Positions 10,545 to 17,881 of a stretch of DNA of 64,000 nucleotides are shown here, in pieces; within the stretch, counting starts at the first letter, position 1, and every line of letters starts with the position of its first letter. This DNA comes from Yersinia alsatica (GTDB lineage Bacteria > Pseudomonadota > Gammaproteobacteria > Enterobacterales > Enterobacteriaceae). The translations under genes and the position numbers were made by a program. Under the pieces are notes generated by a model. It did not search any database. It saw only the letters and a program-made list of their open reading frames with translations, and was not told where the DNA came from. The stretch lies in assembly GCF_902170305.1 (NCBI RefSeq), contig NZ_CABHWW010000011.1, positions 372,001 through 436,000 on the forward strand. Reading direction: 5' to 3'.

Positions 10545-12350
10545 GTGACTCACGAAACGCCTATTTCAGCTATTCCAGTTTCCGGTCAGCCAGTATCAGG
10601 GACGCCACACAGCGGTGAAAAATTGGGGGCTGCCTATGTGGCCCGCCTGCGCGAGCAGTTTCCAGCGGCAATCCTTGATGAAGAGTGGCAAACAGATAAT
10701 CAACTGACCATTACCATCAAGTTAAATAGCCTGCCCGATGTGGTTGAGCACCTTTATTATCAGCAAGGTGGCTGGCTGTCGGTACTGTTCGGCAATGACG
10801 AGCGCAGTTTGAATGGCTATTTTGCTATTTACTATGTGCTGTCGATGGAAGGCCGTGAACAATACGGCATTGATACCGGCAAACACTATGGCGACAAATG
10901 TTGGGTGATAGTCAAAGCCCTCATCAGCCCGGAACGGCCTGAATTCCCATCGGTCACCCCCAGAGTCCCGGCCGCGGTTTGGGGCGAGCGCGAAGTGCGT
11001 GATATGTATGGTCTACAGCCTGTTGGCCTGCCGGATGAGCGCCGTTTAGTCCTACCTGACGATTGGCCGGATGATCTCTATCCACTGCGCAAAGACACGA
11101 TGGATTATCGTCAACGCCCAACCCCCACCAGCGAGACTGAAACTTATCAGTTTGAAAATGAAGCGGGTAGCAGCAGCCGGGTGGTGCCTATCGGTCCCAT
11201 GCATATTACTTCCGATGAACCGGGCCACTTCCGCTTGTTTGTCGATGGCGAAGATATTATCGATGCCGATTACCGCCTGTTTTACGTCCATCGCGGCATG
11301 GAGAAACTGGCGGAAACCCGCATGGGCTATAACGACGTCACTTTCCTTTCGGATCGTATTTGCGGCATTTGTGGTTTCACCCACAGTGTGGCCTACACCT
11401 CATCAATTGAAAATGCGTTAGGTATTATCGTGCCGCCACGGGCGCAGATGATCCGCACCATTTTGCTCGAAGTGGAGCGGCTGCACAGCCACCTGCTCAA
11501 TATCGGTTTGTCCTGCCACTTTGTCGGTTTTGATACTGGGTTTATGCAGTTCTTCCGAGTGCGCGAAAAAGCCATGACCATTGCCGAGATGCTCACCGGC
11601 GCGCGTAAAACCTATGGCCTTAATCTGATTGGCGGAGTACGCCGCGATATCCTGAAAGCTGATCGCCTGAAAACACTGCAATTGGTGGCTGAGATGCGCG
11701 CGGATATCAGCGAGCTGGTGGACATGCTGATGAGCACCGCCAATATTGAGCAACGCACTGTCGGTGTTGGCCTGCTGGACCGCAAAGTGGCTCGCGATTT
11801 CAGCCCGGTCGGCCCCATGATCCGCGCCAGTGGTTATGCCCGCGATATGCGCCACGACCACCCTTATGCCAACTATGCCAATGTCCCTAAAGAGCTATTT
11901 AGTCTTGATGGCTGTGACGTGCACTCGCGCCTGCTGGTGCGAGTACGTGAATTCTTCGACTCATTAGTCATGATTGAATATGGTCTGAACCACATGCCCG
12001 GCGGGCCGCTGCTGGAAGAAAAAGTCCACTATCAGCCCTACAAGTTTGCCCTCGGATTCTCTGAAGCGCCGCGCGGCGAAGATGTCCACTGGAGCATGAC
12101 CGGTGACAATCAAAAACTGTTCCGTTGGCGCTGCCGGGCAGCCACTTACGCCAATTGGCCGGTGCTGCGCTATATGCTGCGCGGCAATACCGTTTCCGAC
12201 GCGCCATTGATTATCGGTAGCCTCGATCCCTGCTACTCCTGTACTGACCGCGTGACTTTAGTGGATGTGCGCAAGCAAAAATCCGTCACCGTGCCCTACA
12301 AAGAGATCGAGCGTTATGGCATTGAGCGCACCCATTCGCCGCTTAAATAG
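10545..12350 (+). CDS. hyfG: Hydrogenase-4 large (NiFe) subunit HyfG
   Basis: The catalytic large subunit, with an N-terminal NuoC-like domain and a C-terminal NuoD/NiFe domain as in HycE. NiFe ligands are RICGIC (Cys273, Cys276) and DPCYSC (Cys563, Cys566). The tail after Arg569 is 32 residues, the same length as the HycE tail removed by HycI after its Arg, so this precursor should be cleaved at TDR/VTL. The start is a GTG with AGGAG 7 bases upstream. The 601 residues exceed E. coli HyfG (555), because of about 25 extra residues at the N-terminus with a repeated PVSG motif and a short insert (GIDTGKHYGDK). Confidence 0.95.
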   Translation: MTHETPISAIPVSGQPVSGTPHSGEKLGAAYVARLREQFPAAILDEEWQTDNQLTITIKLNSLPDVVEHLYYQQGGWLSVLFGNDERSLNGYFAIYYVLSMEGREQYGIDTGKHYGDKCWVIVKALISPERPEFPSVTPRVPAAVWGEREVRDMYGLQPVGLPDERRLVLPDDWPDDLYPLRKDTMDYRQRPTPTSETETYQFENEAGSSSRVVPIGPMHITSDEPGHFRLFVDGEDIIDADYRLFYVHRGMEKLAETRMGYNDVTFLSDRICGICGFTHSVAYTSSIENALGIIVPPRAQMIRTILLEVERLHSHLLNIGLSCHFVGFDTGFMQFFRVREKAMTIAEMLTGARKTYGLNLIGGVRRDILKADRLKTLQLVAEMRADISELVDMLMSTANIEQRTVGVGLLDRKVARDFSPVGPMIRASGYARDMRHDHPYANYANVPKELFSLDGCDVHSRLLVRVREFFDSLVMIEYGLNHMPGGPLLEEKVHYQPYKFALGFSEAPRGEDVHWSMTGDNQKLFRWRCRAATYANWPVLRYMLRGNTVSDAPLIIGSLDPCYSCTDRVTLVDVRKQKSVTVPYKEIERYGIERTHSPLK

Positions 12351-12361
12351 AGGGATGAAAA

Positions 12362-12976
12362 ATGTTCAAACTGTTTAAAACCATCCTGAAAGTCGGCGAT
12401 ACCACGGTGAAATACCCGTTCAAGCCGCTCGAGGTTAGCTCAGGATTTCGCGGCAAACCCCAATATGATGCCGAGCAGTGCATTGCCTGCGGCGCCTGCA
12501 CGATGGCGTGCCCCGCCAATGCACTGACCATGGAAACCGACCTCGCCAGTGGCACTCGCCAATGGCAGTTATTCCTCGGGCGCTGCATTTTTTGTGGCCG
12601 CTGTGAGGAAGTCTGCCCGACACGCGCCATTGTGTTGTCGCAAGAGTTTGAATTGGCGGTATTCAATAAAGCCGATTTATATCAGCGCGCCAGCTTTACC
12701 CTCGTCCATTGCCGACAGTGCCAAAAGCCCTTTGCGCCCAAGAAAGAGGTGGATTACGTCATGGCACTGCTGATTCACTCCGGGATGAGTGCTGAGGATA
12801 TTGAACAGCAGCGGCCCCATTTTGAAACCTGCCCTGAGTGTAAACGTAAGCAGAACATTGTCGGCAATGACAACATTCTGCTTAAAAACAATATTCTGTT
12901 TAAAAATAATATCTTGCCTAAGAATAACATGTCTGTGAATAACCAGACACGCCGGGATGGGGAGAGCAACTTATGA
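12362..12976 (+). CDS. hyfH: Hydrogenase-4 ferredoxin-like subunit HyfH
   Basis: A 204-residue NuoI-like iron-sulfur subunit linking HyfA-type carriers to the small subunit. It has two [4Fe-4S] motifs, [12 protein letters not shown] (about residues 40-51) and [12 protein letters not shown] (about 77-88). Two further CxxC pairs (CRQC and CPEC) match positions in E. coli HyfH (181 residues). The C-terminal ~30 residues are unusual: degenerate hexapeptide repeats [18 protein letters not shown], read from an 18-bp DNA period at about 12868-12935. It overlaps hyfI by 4 bases. Confidence 0.94.
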   Translation: MFKLFKTILKVGDTTVKYPFKPLEVSSGFRGKPQYDAEQCIACGACTMACPANALTMETDLASGTRQWQLFLGRCIFCGRCEEVCPTRAIVLSQEFELAVFNKADLYQRASFTLVHCRQCQKPFAPKKEVDYVMALLIHSGMSAEDIEQQRPHFETCPECKRKQNIVGNDNILLKNNILFKNNILPKNNMSVNNQTRRDGESNL

Positions 12977-13779
12977 GTCAGCCACATTCATTAAAACCGG
13001 CCTGGGGCCACCATGTCAGCCAACCGGTCGCCCTTGATCCTGCGGTGGCACAGTTAAAAGGCAAACTGCTGAAGGATATTAAGCGCTCAGCCTATGTTTA
13101 TCGCGTGGACTGTGGTGGCTGCAACGGCTGTGAAATCGAGATTTTCGCTGCTATTACCCCGCTGTTCGACACCGAACGGTTTGGTATCAAGGTCGTGGCT
13201 TCACCGCGTCACGCCGATATTCTGCTGTTCACCGGTGCCGTGACTCGCGCTATGCGCACCCCGGCGCTGCGGGCCTATGAATCGGCACCGGACCCCAAAA
13301 TTTGTGTCTCTTATGGCGCTTGTGGCTGCGGTGGCGGTATCTTCCACGACCTCTACTGTGTCTGGGGTGGCAGTGACACCATTGTGCCCATTGATGTTTA
13401 TATTCCCGGCTGCCCGCCCACTCCCGCTGCCACTATTTATGGCTTTGCTGTCGCACTTGGCTTGTTGGAGCAAAAACTAAAAGGTGAGGATCATCAGGAG
13501 GCTGACGCTGAACGCGCGGCATTGATTCACCCTGATGCGCCGCTCAGCCTGCGGGTGTTATTAGAGCGCGAGGCTCGGCGGATGGCGGGGTATCGTCAGG
13601 GGCGAGAAATCACCGACAGCTTCTTGTCACTGCTGGTCAATCAGCCCTTGGCGGAGCTAGAGCTGCGCTGCAAGATTTACCTTAATAAGCAAGATGACCC
13701 ACGGCTAAGTGAGATATTTGCCAGCCTGCAACAAATCACACTGACGCAACTGGCGGGAGGGCATATTAATGTCCGCTAA
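12973..13779 (+). CDS. hyfI: Hydrogenase-4 small subunit HyfI
   Basis: The NuoB-like small subunit (268 residues) carrying the proximal [4Fe-4S] cluster next to the NiFe site. Ligand motifs are CGGCNGCE (Cys47, 50, 53), GACGCGGG and PGCPPTP. The N-terminal ~30 residues are more variable. E. coli HyfI is 252 residues. It begins in an ATGA overlap with hyfH and overlaps hyfJ by 11 bases, so translation of the three is likely coupled. Confidence 0.94.
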   Translation: MSQPHSLKPAWGHHVSQPVALDPAVAQLKGKLLKDIKRSAYVYRVDCGGCNGCEIEIFAAITPLFDTERFGIKVVASPRHADILLFTGAVTRAMRTPALRAYESAPDPKICVSYGACGCGGGIFHDLYCVWGGSDTIVPIDVYIPGCPPTPAATIYGFAVALGLLEQKLKGEDHQEADAERAALIHPDAPLSLRVLLEREARRMAGYRQGREITDSFLSLLVNQPLAELELRCKIYLNKQDDPRLSEIFASLQQITLTQLAGGHINVR

Positions 13780-14173
13780 AGTTATTTTTTATGCCCTGAA
13801 CCAGAAGTTCCTCGACAGTGATGATGATATGCCCGAGCAGGCGCAGCAAGTGATGTATTACTCATTGGCTATCGGTCACCATGTCGGCGTCATCGATTGC
13901 CTGAAAGCCATTATGGAGTGCCCGCTGGCAGAGTATCAACAGTGGTTCGGTCAGCTACCTGAAGGGGAAGCACGCCGCAAAATGGCTGGCTTGCTGAAAT
14001 TTGGTGAAATCACCATCGACAGCACTCATACCCAATTACTGGCTCAGGCTTTTGCACCACTGGCACAAGACCCCGCCTCGTTGCACCAGCCATGGAGCCA
14101 ACAACTGCTGCAAACCCTGTACGATATTGAGCAGGAACCGGCAATCTATCTCATGGTGAAACGTCGCCCATGA
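13769..14173 (+). CDS. hyfJ: HycH/HyfJ-family hydrogenase maturation protein
   Basis: A 134-residue protein of the HycH/HyfJ family, required in E. coli (as HycH) for maturation of the formate hydrogenlyase large subunit. The family-typical segments [32 protein letters not shown] and [12 protein letters not shown] are present. Its molecular role is poorly defined. It overlaps hyfI upstream and hycI downstream (4 bases), consistent with a dedicated maturation block at the end of the operon. Confidence 0.9.
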   Translation: MSAKVIFYALNQKFLDSDDDMPEQAQQVMYYSLAIGHHVGVIDCLKAIMECPLAEYQQWFGQLPEGEARRKMAGLLKFGEITIDSTHTQLLAQAFAPLAQDPASLHQPWSQQLLQTLYDIEQEPAIYLMVKRRP

Positions 14174-14661
14174 CTATACACAACAGAGCGCTCAATTCAG
14201 GCGCAACCACTAACCTGGTATTAACGGTCGGTAACAGCATGATGGGCGATGACGGCGCTGGCCCGCTATTGGCCGAGCGCATGACCCAGCAACCATTAGC
14301 CGATTGGCAAGTAATTGATGGCGGCTCAGCCCCCGAGAATGTCGTCCATCGTATTCGCGCTTTACAGCCGACACGGCTGATTATTGTCGATGCTGCCGAT
14401 ATGGAGCTGCCCCCAGGGGAAATTCGTATTATTGACCCAGAGCGGATTGCTGAGATGTTCATCATGAGCACCCATAATTTGCCGCTCAATTTTCTGATCG
14501 ATCAACTAAAGGAAGATATCCACGAGGTGCTATTCGTGGGGATCCAACCCACATTGGTGGCGTTCTATTTTCCCATGACCGATGTCGTCAAGCAGGCGGT
14601 GGAAACCTTGTATCAGCAACTGCCTCACTGGCAAGGTGACGGCGGTTTTCATCATCTTTAA
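14170..14661 (+). CDS. hycI: Hydrogenase maturation endopeptidase HycI
   Basis: A 163-residue aspartic-type protease that removes the C-terminal tail of the large subunit after nickel insertion. Nickel-sensing residues of the family are visible: Asp in GNSMMGDDGAGPLL (about residue 27-28), Asp in IIVDAADM, and His in MSTHNLPLN. It is close to E. coli HycI but has about a dozen extra N-terminal residues. In E. coli hycI is in the hyc operon and hyf lacks it. Here it is the last gene of hyf, giving the system its own protease for HyfG. Confidence 0.94.
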   Translation: MTIHNRALNSGATTNLVLTVGNSMMGDDGAGPLLAERMTQQPLADWQVIDGGSAPENVVHRIRALQPTRLIIVDAADMELPPGEIRIIDPERIAEMFIMSTHNLPLNFLIDQLKEDIHEVLFVGIQPTLVAFYFPMTDVVKQAVETLYQQLPHWQGDGGFHHL

Positions 14662-14800
14662 TTGAGTGACGGTGTGGCGTCGTCAAATTTGCCGACGTCA
14701 CATCCACCGACAGTTACCCCCTTTATTTCCATTCTAATAAAATTCAAATAACTCATTATAAAACAATGATTTTAGCTCATTTTCATCGACTCCCGTCAAC
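14662..14800. promoter_or_regulatory. Upstream region of hydN, candidate activator sites
   Basis: This gap between hycI and the hydN sigma54 promoter contains an interrupted inverted repeat, GTGACG at 14665-14670 and CGTCAC at 14696-14701, with GTCGTCA and GCCGACGTCA inside. Its place about 100 bp upstream of the promoter fits an enhancer-type activator site. No gene is seen. Confidence 0.4.
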
Positions 14801-14817
14801 TTGGCATAAACCATGCA
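14801..14817 (+). promoter_or_regulatory. Sigma54 promoter of hydN-fdhF
   Basis: TTGGCATAAACCATGCA has the GG-N10-GC spacing (GG at 14803, GC at 14815) with TGGCAT and ATGCA as near-consensus elements. It lies about 125 bp before the hydN ATG because an ERIC repeat sits in the leader. Confidence 0.75.
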
Positions 14818-14842
14818 ATAAACCATGAAATATGTAGGGAAT

Positions 14843-14929
14843 AAGTGAAGCCCGACGAGCTGACTCCAGTCAGTGATTCGGGTGAGCGAATGCAGCCAAC
14901 ACCGCTGCAACTTGAAAGATGAAGGGTAA
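14843..14929 (+). repeat. ERIC element in the hydN leader
   Basis: The sequence CCAGTCAGTGATTCGGGTGA with flanking GACGAGCTGACT and GCAGCCAACACCGCTGCAAC is an ERIC element. It lies between the sigma54 promoter and the hydN start codon. Its right end runs into the hydN ribosome binding site (AAGGAG, just after GAAGGGT). Confidence 0.85.
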
Positions 14930-14941
14930 GGAGATTAAGCA

Positions 14942-15484
14942 ATGAACCGGTTCATAATTGCAGACCCAAAAAAGTGCATTGGTTGCCGCACCTGTGAGGT
15001 GGCCTGCGTGCTGGCACATAACGGTGGCAGGCTGGATGCCATGACCAAAGCTAATTTTGCTCCACGGCTAAAAGTGGTCAAAGGGCTCAATGTCAGTACC
15101 GCCATTATGTGTCGTCACTGCGAAGATGCACCTTGCGCCAATGTTTGCCCGAACGGCGCGATCATTCGGGCATCTGACAGCATTCAGGTATTGCAGGAAA
15201 AATGCATTGGCTGCAAAACCTGCGTTGTTGCCTGCCCATATGGGGCCATGAATGTGGTGACCAAACAGGTCGAAGTAATGTTCAACGGCCTGTCGCAAGG
15301 ATTTTGTCTGAAAGCTGAAGCCCAGAAATGCGATTTATGTGAGGGCCGCGCCGCTGGCCCGGCCTGCATTTCCGTGTGCCCAACTCAGGCACTCCACATG
15401 ATTGGTCGCGACACCATGCAGGCCATGCTACGCAAGAAACAGATGCGGGCGGCGCTGGATGAAGCCAATGAGATGAGTTTCTAG
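14942..15484 (+). CDS. hydN: Formate dehydrogenase-H electron-transfer ferredoxin HydN
   Basis: A 180-residue four-cluster ferredoxin, partner of FdhF. Its motifs are CIGCRTCEVAC (Cys12-22), CRHCEDAPCANVC, CIGCKTCVVAC and CDLCEGRAAGPACISVC. It is homologous to HyfA but shorter, and matches E. coli HydN. AAGGAG lies 8 bases before the ATG, at the right border of an ERIC repeat. The gene is followed 144 bp later by fdhF, on the same strand with another ERIC between, so the two are probably one transcript from the 14801 promoter. In E. coli hydN is next to hypF instead. Confidence 0.93.
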   Translation: MNRFIIADPKKCIGCRTCEVACVLAHNGGRLDAMTKANFAPRLKVVKGLNVSTAIMCRHCEDAPCANVCPNGAIIRASDSIQVLQEKCIGCKTCVVACPYGAMNVVTKQVEVMFNGLSQGFCLKAEAQKCDLCEGRAAGPACISVCPTQALHMIGRDTMQAMLRKKQMRAALDEANEMSF

Positions 15485-15514
15485 TCGACACGGCTGCAAC
15501 ACCCAATAAATCCA

Positions 15515-15621
15515 TAACGTTGCAGCAAGGTAGCAATTGAGCAAATCCCGCAGAACTGACCGCGGTCAGTCATTCGGGTGACGAGAGCAGCTAACCCGCT
15601 GCGGCTCCAGGAACGAAGGAT
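15515..15621 (+). repeat. ERIC element between hydN and fdhF
   Basis: CGGTCAGTCATTCGGGTGA with left arm TTGCAGCAAGGTAGCAATTG and right arm GCAGCTAACCCGCTGCGGCT is a diverged ERIC element. It fills most of the hydN-fdhF gap. Its right terminus (GAACGAAGGA) supplies the Shine-Dalgarno sequence of fdhF. Confidence 0.8.
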
Positions 15622-15628
15622 AATTAAC

Positions 15629-17776
15629 ATGCACAAGGCACTCACTGTCTGTCCCTACTGCGGCTCCGGCTGCAAAATAAATTTGCTGGTTGAAAACGGC
15701 AAGGTTGTTGGTGCTGAAGGCGCAAATGGCGTCACTAATCAGGGCGAATTGTGTCTGAAAGGCTACTATGGCTGGGATTTCCTCAATGACACCAAATTGC
15801 TGACACCGCGCTTAAAACAGCCGATGATCCGTCGTCAAAAAGGCGGCAAACTGGAGGCGGTTTCATGGGATGAAGCTATCGAATTCGCCAGTAGCAAGCT
15901 GAGGGAAATTAAAGAAAAATATGGCCCGGAAGCGATTATGCACACTGGTTCTTCCCGTGGGCCGGGCAATGAAACTAACTATGTCATGCAAAAATTTGCC
16001 CGTGCAGTCACCGGCAGCAACAATATTGATTGCTGCGCTCGAGTGTGTCATGGCCCATCAGTGGCGGGCCTGCAAGTGACGCTGGGTAACGGCGCGATGA
16101 GTAACTCCATCTGCGAGATTGAAGACACCAAATGTATTTTAGTGTTTGGCTATAATGCCGCCGACTCCCACCCTATCGTGGCACGGCGAATTCTCAAGGC
16201 AAAAGAGAAAGGCGCTAAAGTTATTGTTTGCGATCCTCGCCATATCGAAACCGCGCGTATTGCCGATCTCTGGTTGCCGTTGAAAAATGGCTCGAATATG
16301 GCGCTGGTTAATGCTTTCGCTAACGTCCTCATCACCGAAGAGTTATACGACAAAGATTATGTTTCGCGCTATACCGAAGGGTTTGATGAATATCGTGCCA
16401 TAGTCGCCAAATATACGCCGGAATATGTCGAAGGCATTACCGGCCTGCCAGCACAAACCATTCGTGAAGCAATGCGCATCTATGCCGCCGCACCTTCCGC
16501 CACTATTTTGTGGGGCATGGGGGTGACTCAATGGGGCCAAGGTGTCGATGTCGTTAAGGGATTATCCGGATTGGCCTTACTGACCGGCAACCTCGGGCGG
16601 CCCAATGTCGGTGTCGGCCCGGTTCGTGGGCAAAATAACGTGCAAGGTGCCTGCGATATGGGAGCATTGCCGAATATGTATCCCGGATATCAAGCCGTTA
16701 CCGACCCAGCAACGCTAGAGAAATTTGCCAAAGCCTGGGGAGTGCCTTCTCTGTCCGGCAAAATTGGCTACTCACTGACCGATGTTCCGCACAAAGTGAA
16801 AGAAGGCAAAATCAAAGCCAACTATGTGATGGGCGAAGATCCACTGCAAACTGAACCGGATTTATCGATGATGCGCGAAGCATTCAGCGAGTTGGAACTG
16901 CTGATTGTGCAGGACATCTTTATGACCAAAACCGCCGCCGAAGCAGATGTGATCTTCCCTGCGACGTCGTGGGGCGAGCATGAGGGAGTTTACTCGGCCG
17001 CCGACCGCGGTTTCCAGCGCTTTGAGAAAGCGGTTGACCCACAAGGTGATGTCAAACCGGATTGGGAAATTATCAGCCTGATGGCGACGGCCCTCGGCTA
17101 TCCGATGAAATATAATAATACCCAAGAAATTTGGGATGAACTGCGCGAATTATGCCCGCTGTATTATGGCGCAACCTACGAGAAAATGGCCGGTTTAGGC
17201 TATATTCCCTGGCCTTGTACCACCGAGGACAGCCCCGGCACGCCGTGGTTATATGCTGGTAATAAATTCGACCGTCCCGGCGGTAAAGGATTGTTATTTG
17301 CCAGTGAATGGCGGGCACCTATGGAACAGGTAGATGAGGAATATCCACTGGTGCTCTGTACTGTTCGCGAAGTCGGTCACTACTCTTGCCGCTCGATGAC
17401 CGGTAACTGTTCGGCATTACAGACCTTGGCCGATGAGCCTGGTTATGTGCAAATCAGCCCACAAGATGCCAATAAAATGCATCTGGAAGATCAGCAATTG
17501 GTTTGGGTTGAATCGCGGCGCGGCAAAGTTATCACTCGAGTATCGGTCAGTGAACGCATCAATGTCGGTGCGGTGTATATGACTTACCAGTGGTGGATTG
17601 GCGCCTGTAATGAATTGACTCTGGACCATTTAGACCCGATATCCAAAACCCCGGAATACAAATATTGTGCCGTGAAACTGGAACCTATTACGGATCAGAT
17701 CTGGGCAGAAAATTACGTGCAACAGGAGTATAGCCAGTTGAAGGCGCGGTTACGTAGAGAAGCTGAAGTCAATTGA
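15629..17776 (+). CDS. fdhF: Formate dehydrogenase H, cysteine form
   Basis: A 715-residue molybdenum enzyme that oxidises formate to CO2, the formate-oxidising unit of formate hydrogenlyase. Its length equals E. coli FdhF. The [4Fe-4S] ligands Cys8, Cys11, Cys15 and Cys42 are present, as are GPVRGQNNVQGACDMG and the C-terminal MGD-binding domain (YMTYQWWIGACNELT). The key difference is residue 140. E. coli has selenocysteine (RVUHGPS), whereas here codon TGT at 16046-16048 gives RVCHGPS with His141 intact. No UGA recoding is therefore needed. The start MHKALTVCPYC follows AAGGA by 8 bases. A longer in-frame reading upstream runs through the ERIC and is not used. Confidence 0.96.
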   Translation: MHKALTVCPYCGSGCKINLLVENGKVVGAEGANGVTNQGELCLKGYYGWDFLNDTKLLTPRLKQPMIRRQKGGKLEAVSWDEAIEFASSKLREIKEKYGPEAIMHTGSSRGPGNETNYVMQKFARAVTGSNNIDCCARVCHGPSVAGLQVTLGNGAMSNSICEIEDTKCILVFGYNAADSHPIVARRILKAKEKGAKVIVCDPRHIETARIADLWLPLKNGSNMALVNAFANVLITEELYDKDYVSRYTEGFDEYRAIVAKYTPEYVEGITGLPAQTIREAMRIYAAAPSATILWGMGVTQWGQGVDVVKGLSGLALLTGNLGRPNVGVGPVRGQNNVQGACDMGALPNMYPGYQAVTDPATLEKFAKAWGVPSLSGKIGYSLTDVPHKVKEGKIKANYVMGEDPLQTEPDLSMMREAFSELELLIVQDIFMTKTAAEADVIFPATSWGEHEGVYSAADRGFQRFEKAVDPQGDVKPDWEIISLMATALGYPMKYNNTQEIWDELRELCPLYYGATYEKMAGLGYIPWPCTTEDSPGTPWLYAGNKFDRPGGKGLLFASEWRAPMEQVDEEYPLVLCTVREVGHYSCRSMTGNCSALQTLADEPGYVQISPQDANKMHLEDQQLVWVESRRGKVITRVSVSERINVGAVYMTYQWWIGACNELTLDHLDPISKTPEYKYCAVKLEPITDQIWAENYVQQEYSQLKARLRREAEVN

Positions 17777-17796
17777 TAGATGAATAGCGACTGTAT

Positions 17797-17828
17797 TTTG
17801 CCAGTCTGGGTGTATCCAGACTGGCAAA
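17797..17828. terminator. Hairpin between convergent fdhF and fhlA-like gene
   Basis: TTTGCCAGTCTGG and CCAGACTGGCAAA form a perfect 13-bp stem around the loop GTGTAT, midway between the fdhF stop and the convergent activator stop. The U-tract after the stem is poor in both directions, so it is terminator-like by position and stability, not a textbook intrinsic terminator. Confidence 0.6.
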
Positions 17829-17881
17829 GCGGTGACAGCGCCCAAGGTGAAATATTTATTTAAGCCGCATTCCATTACTTT

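Noticed and set aside
15532-15547. GG-N10-GC element (AGGTAGCAATTGAGCA) before fdhF as a separate sigma54 promoter
   Set aside because: It lies inside the ERIC repeat and matches only the GG and GC dinucleotides, not TGGCAC or TTGC.
16046-16110. SECIS element after FdhF codon 140
   Set aside because: The codon is TGT (Cys), so no selenocysteine insertion is needed, and no case for a retained hairpin could be made by eye.
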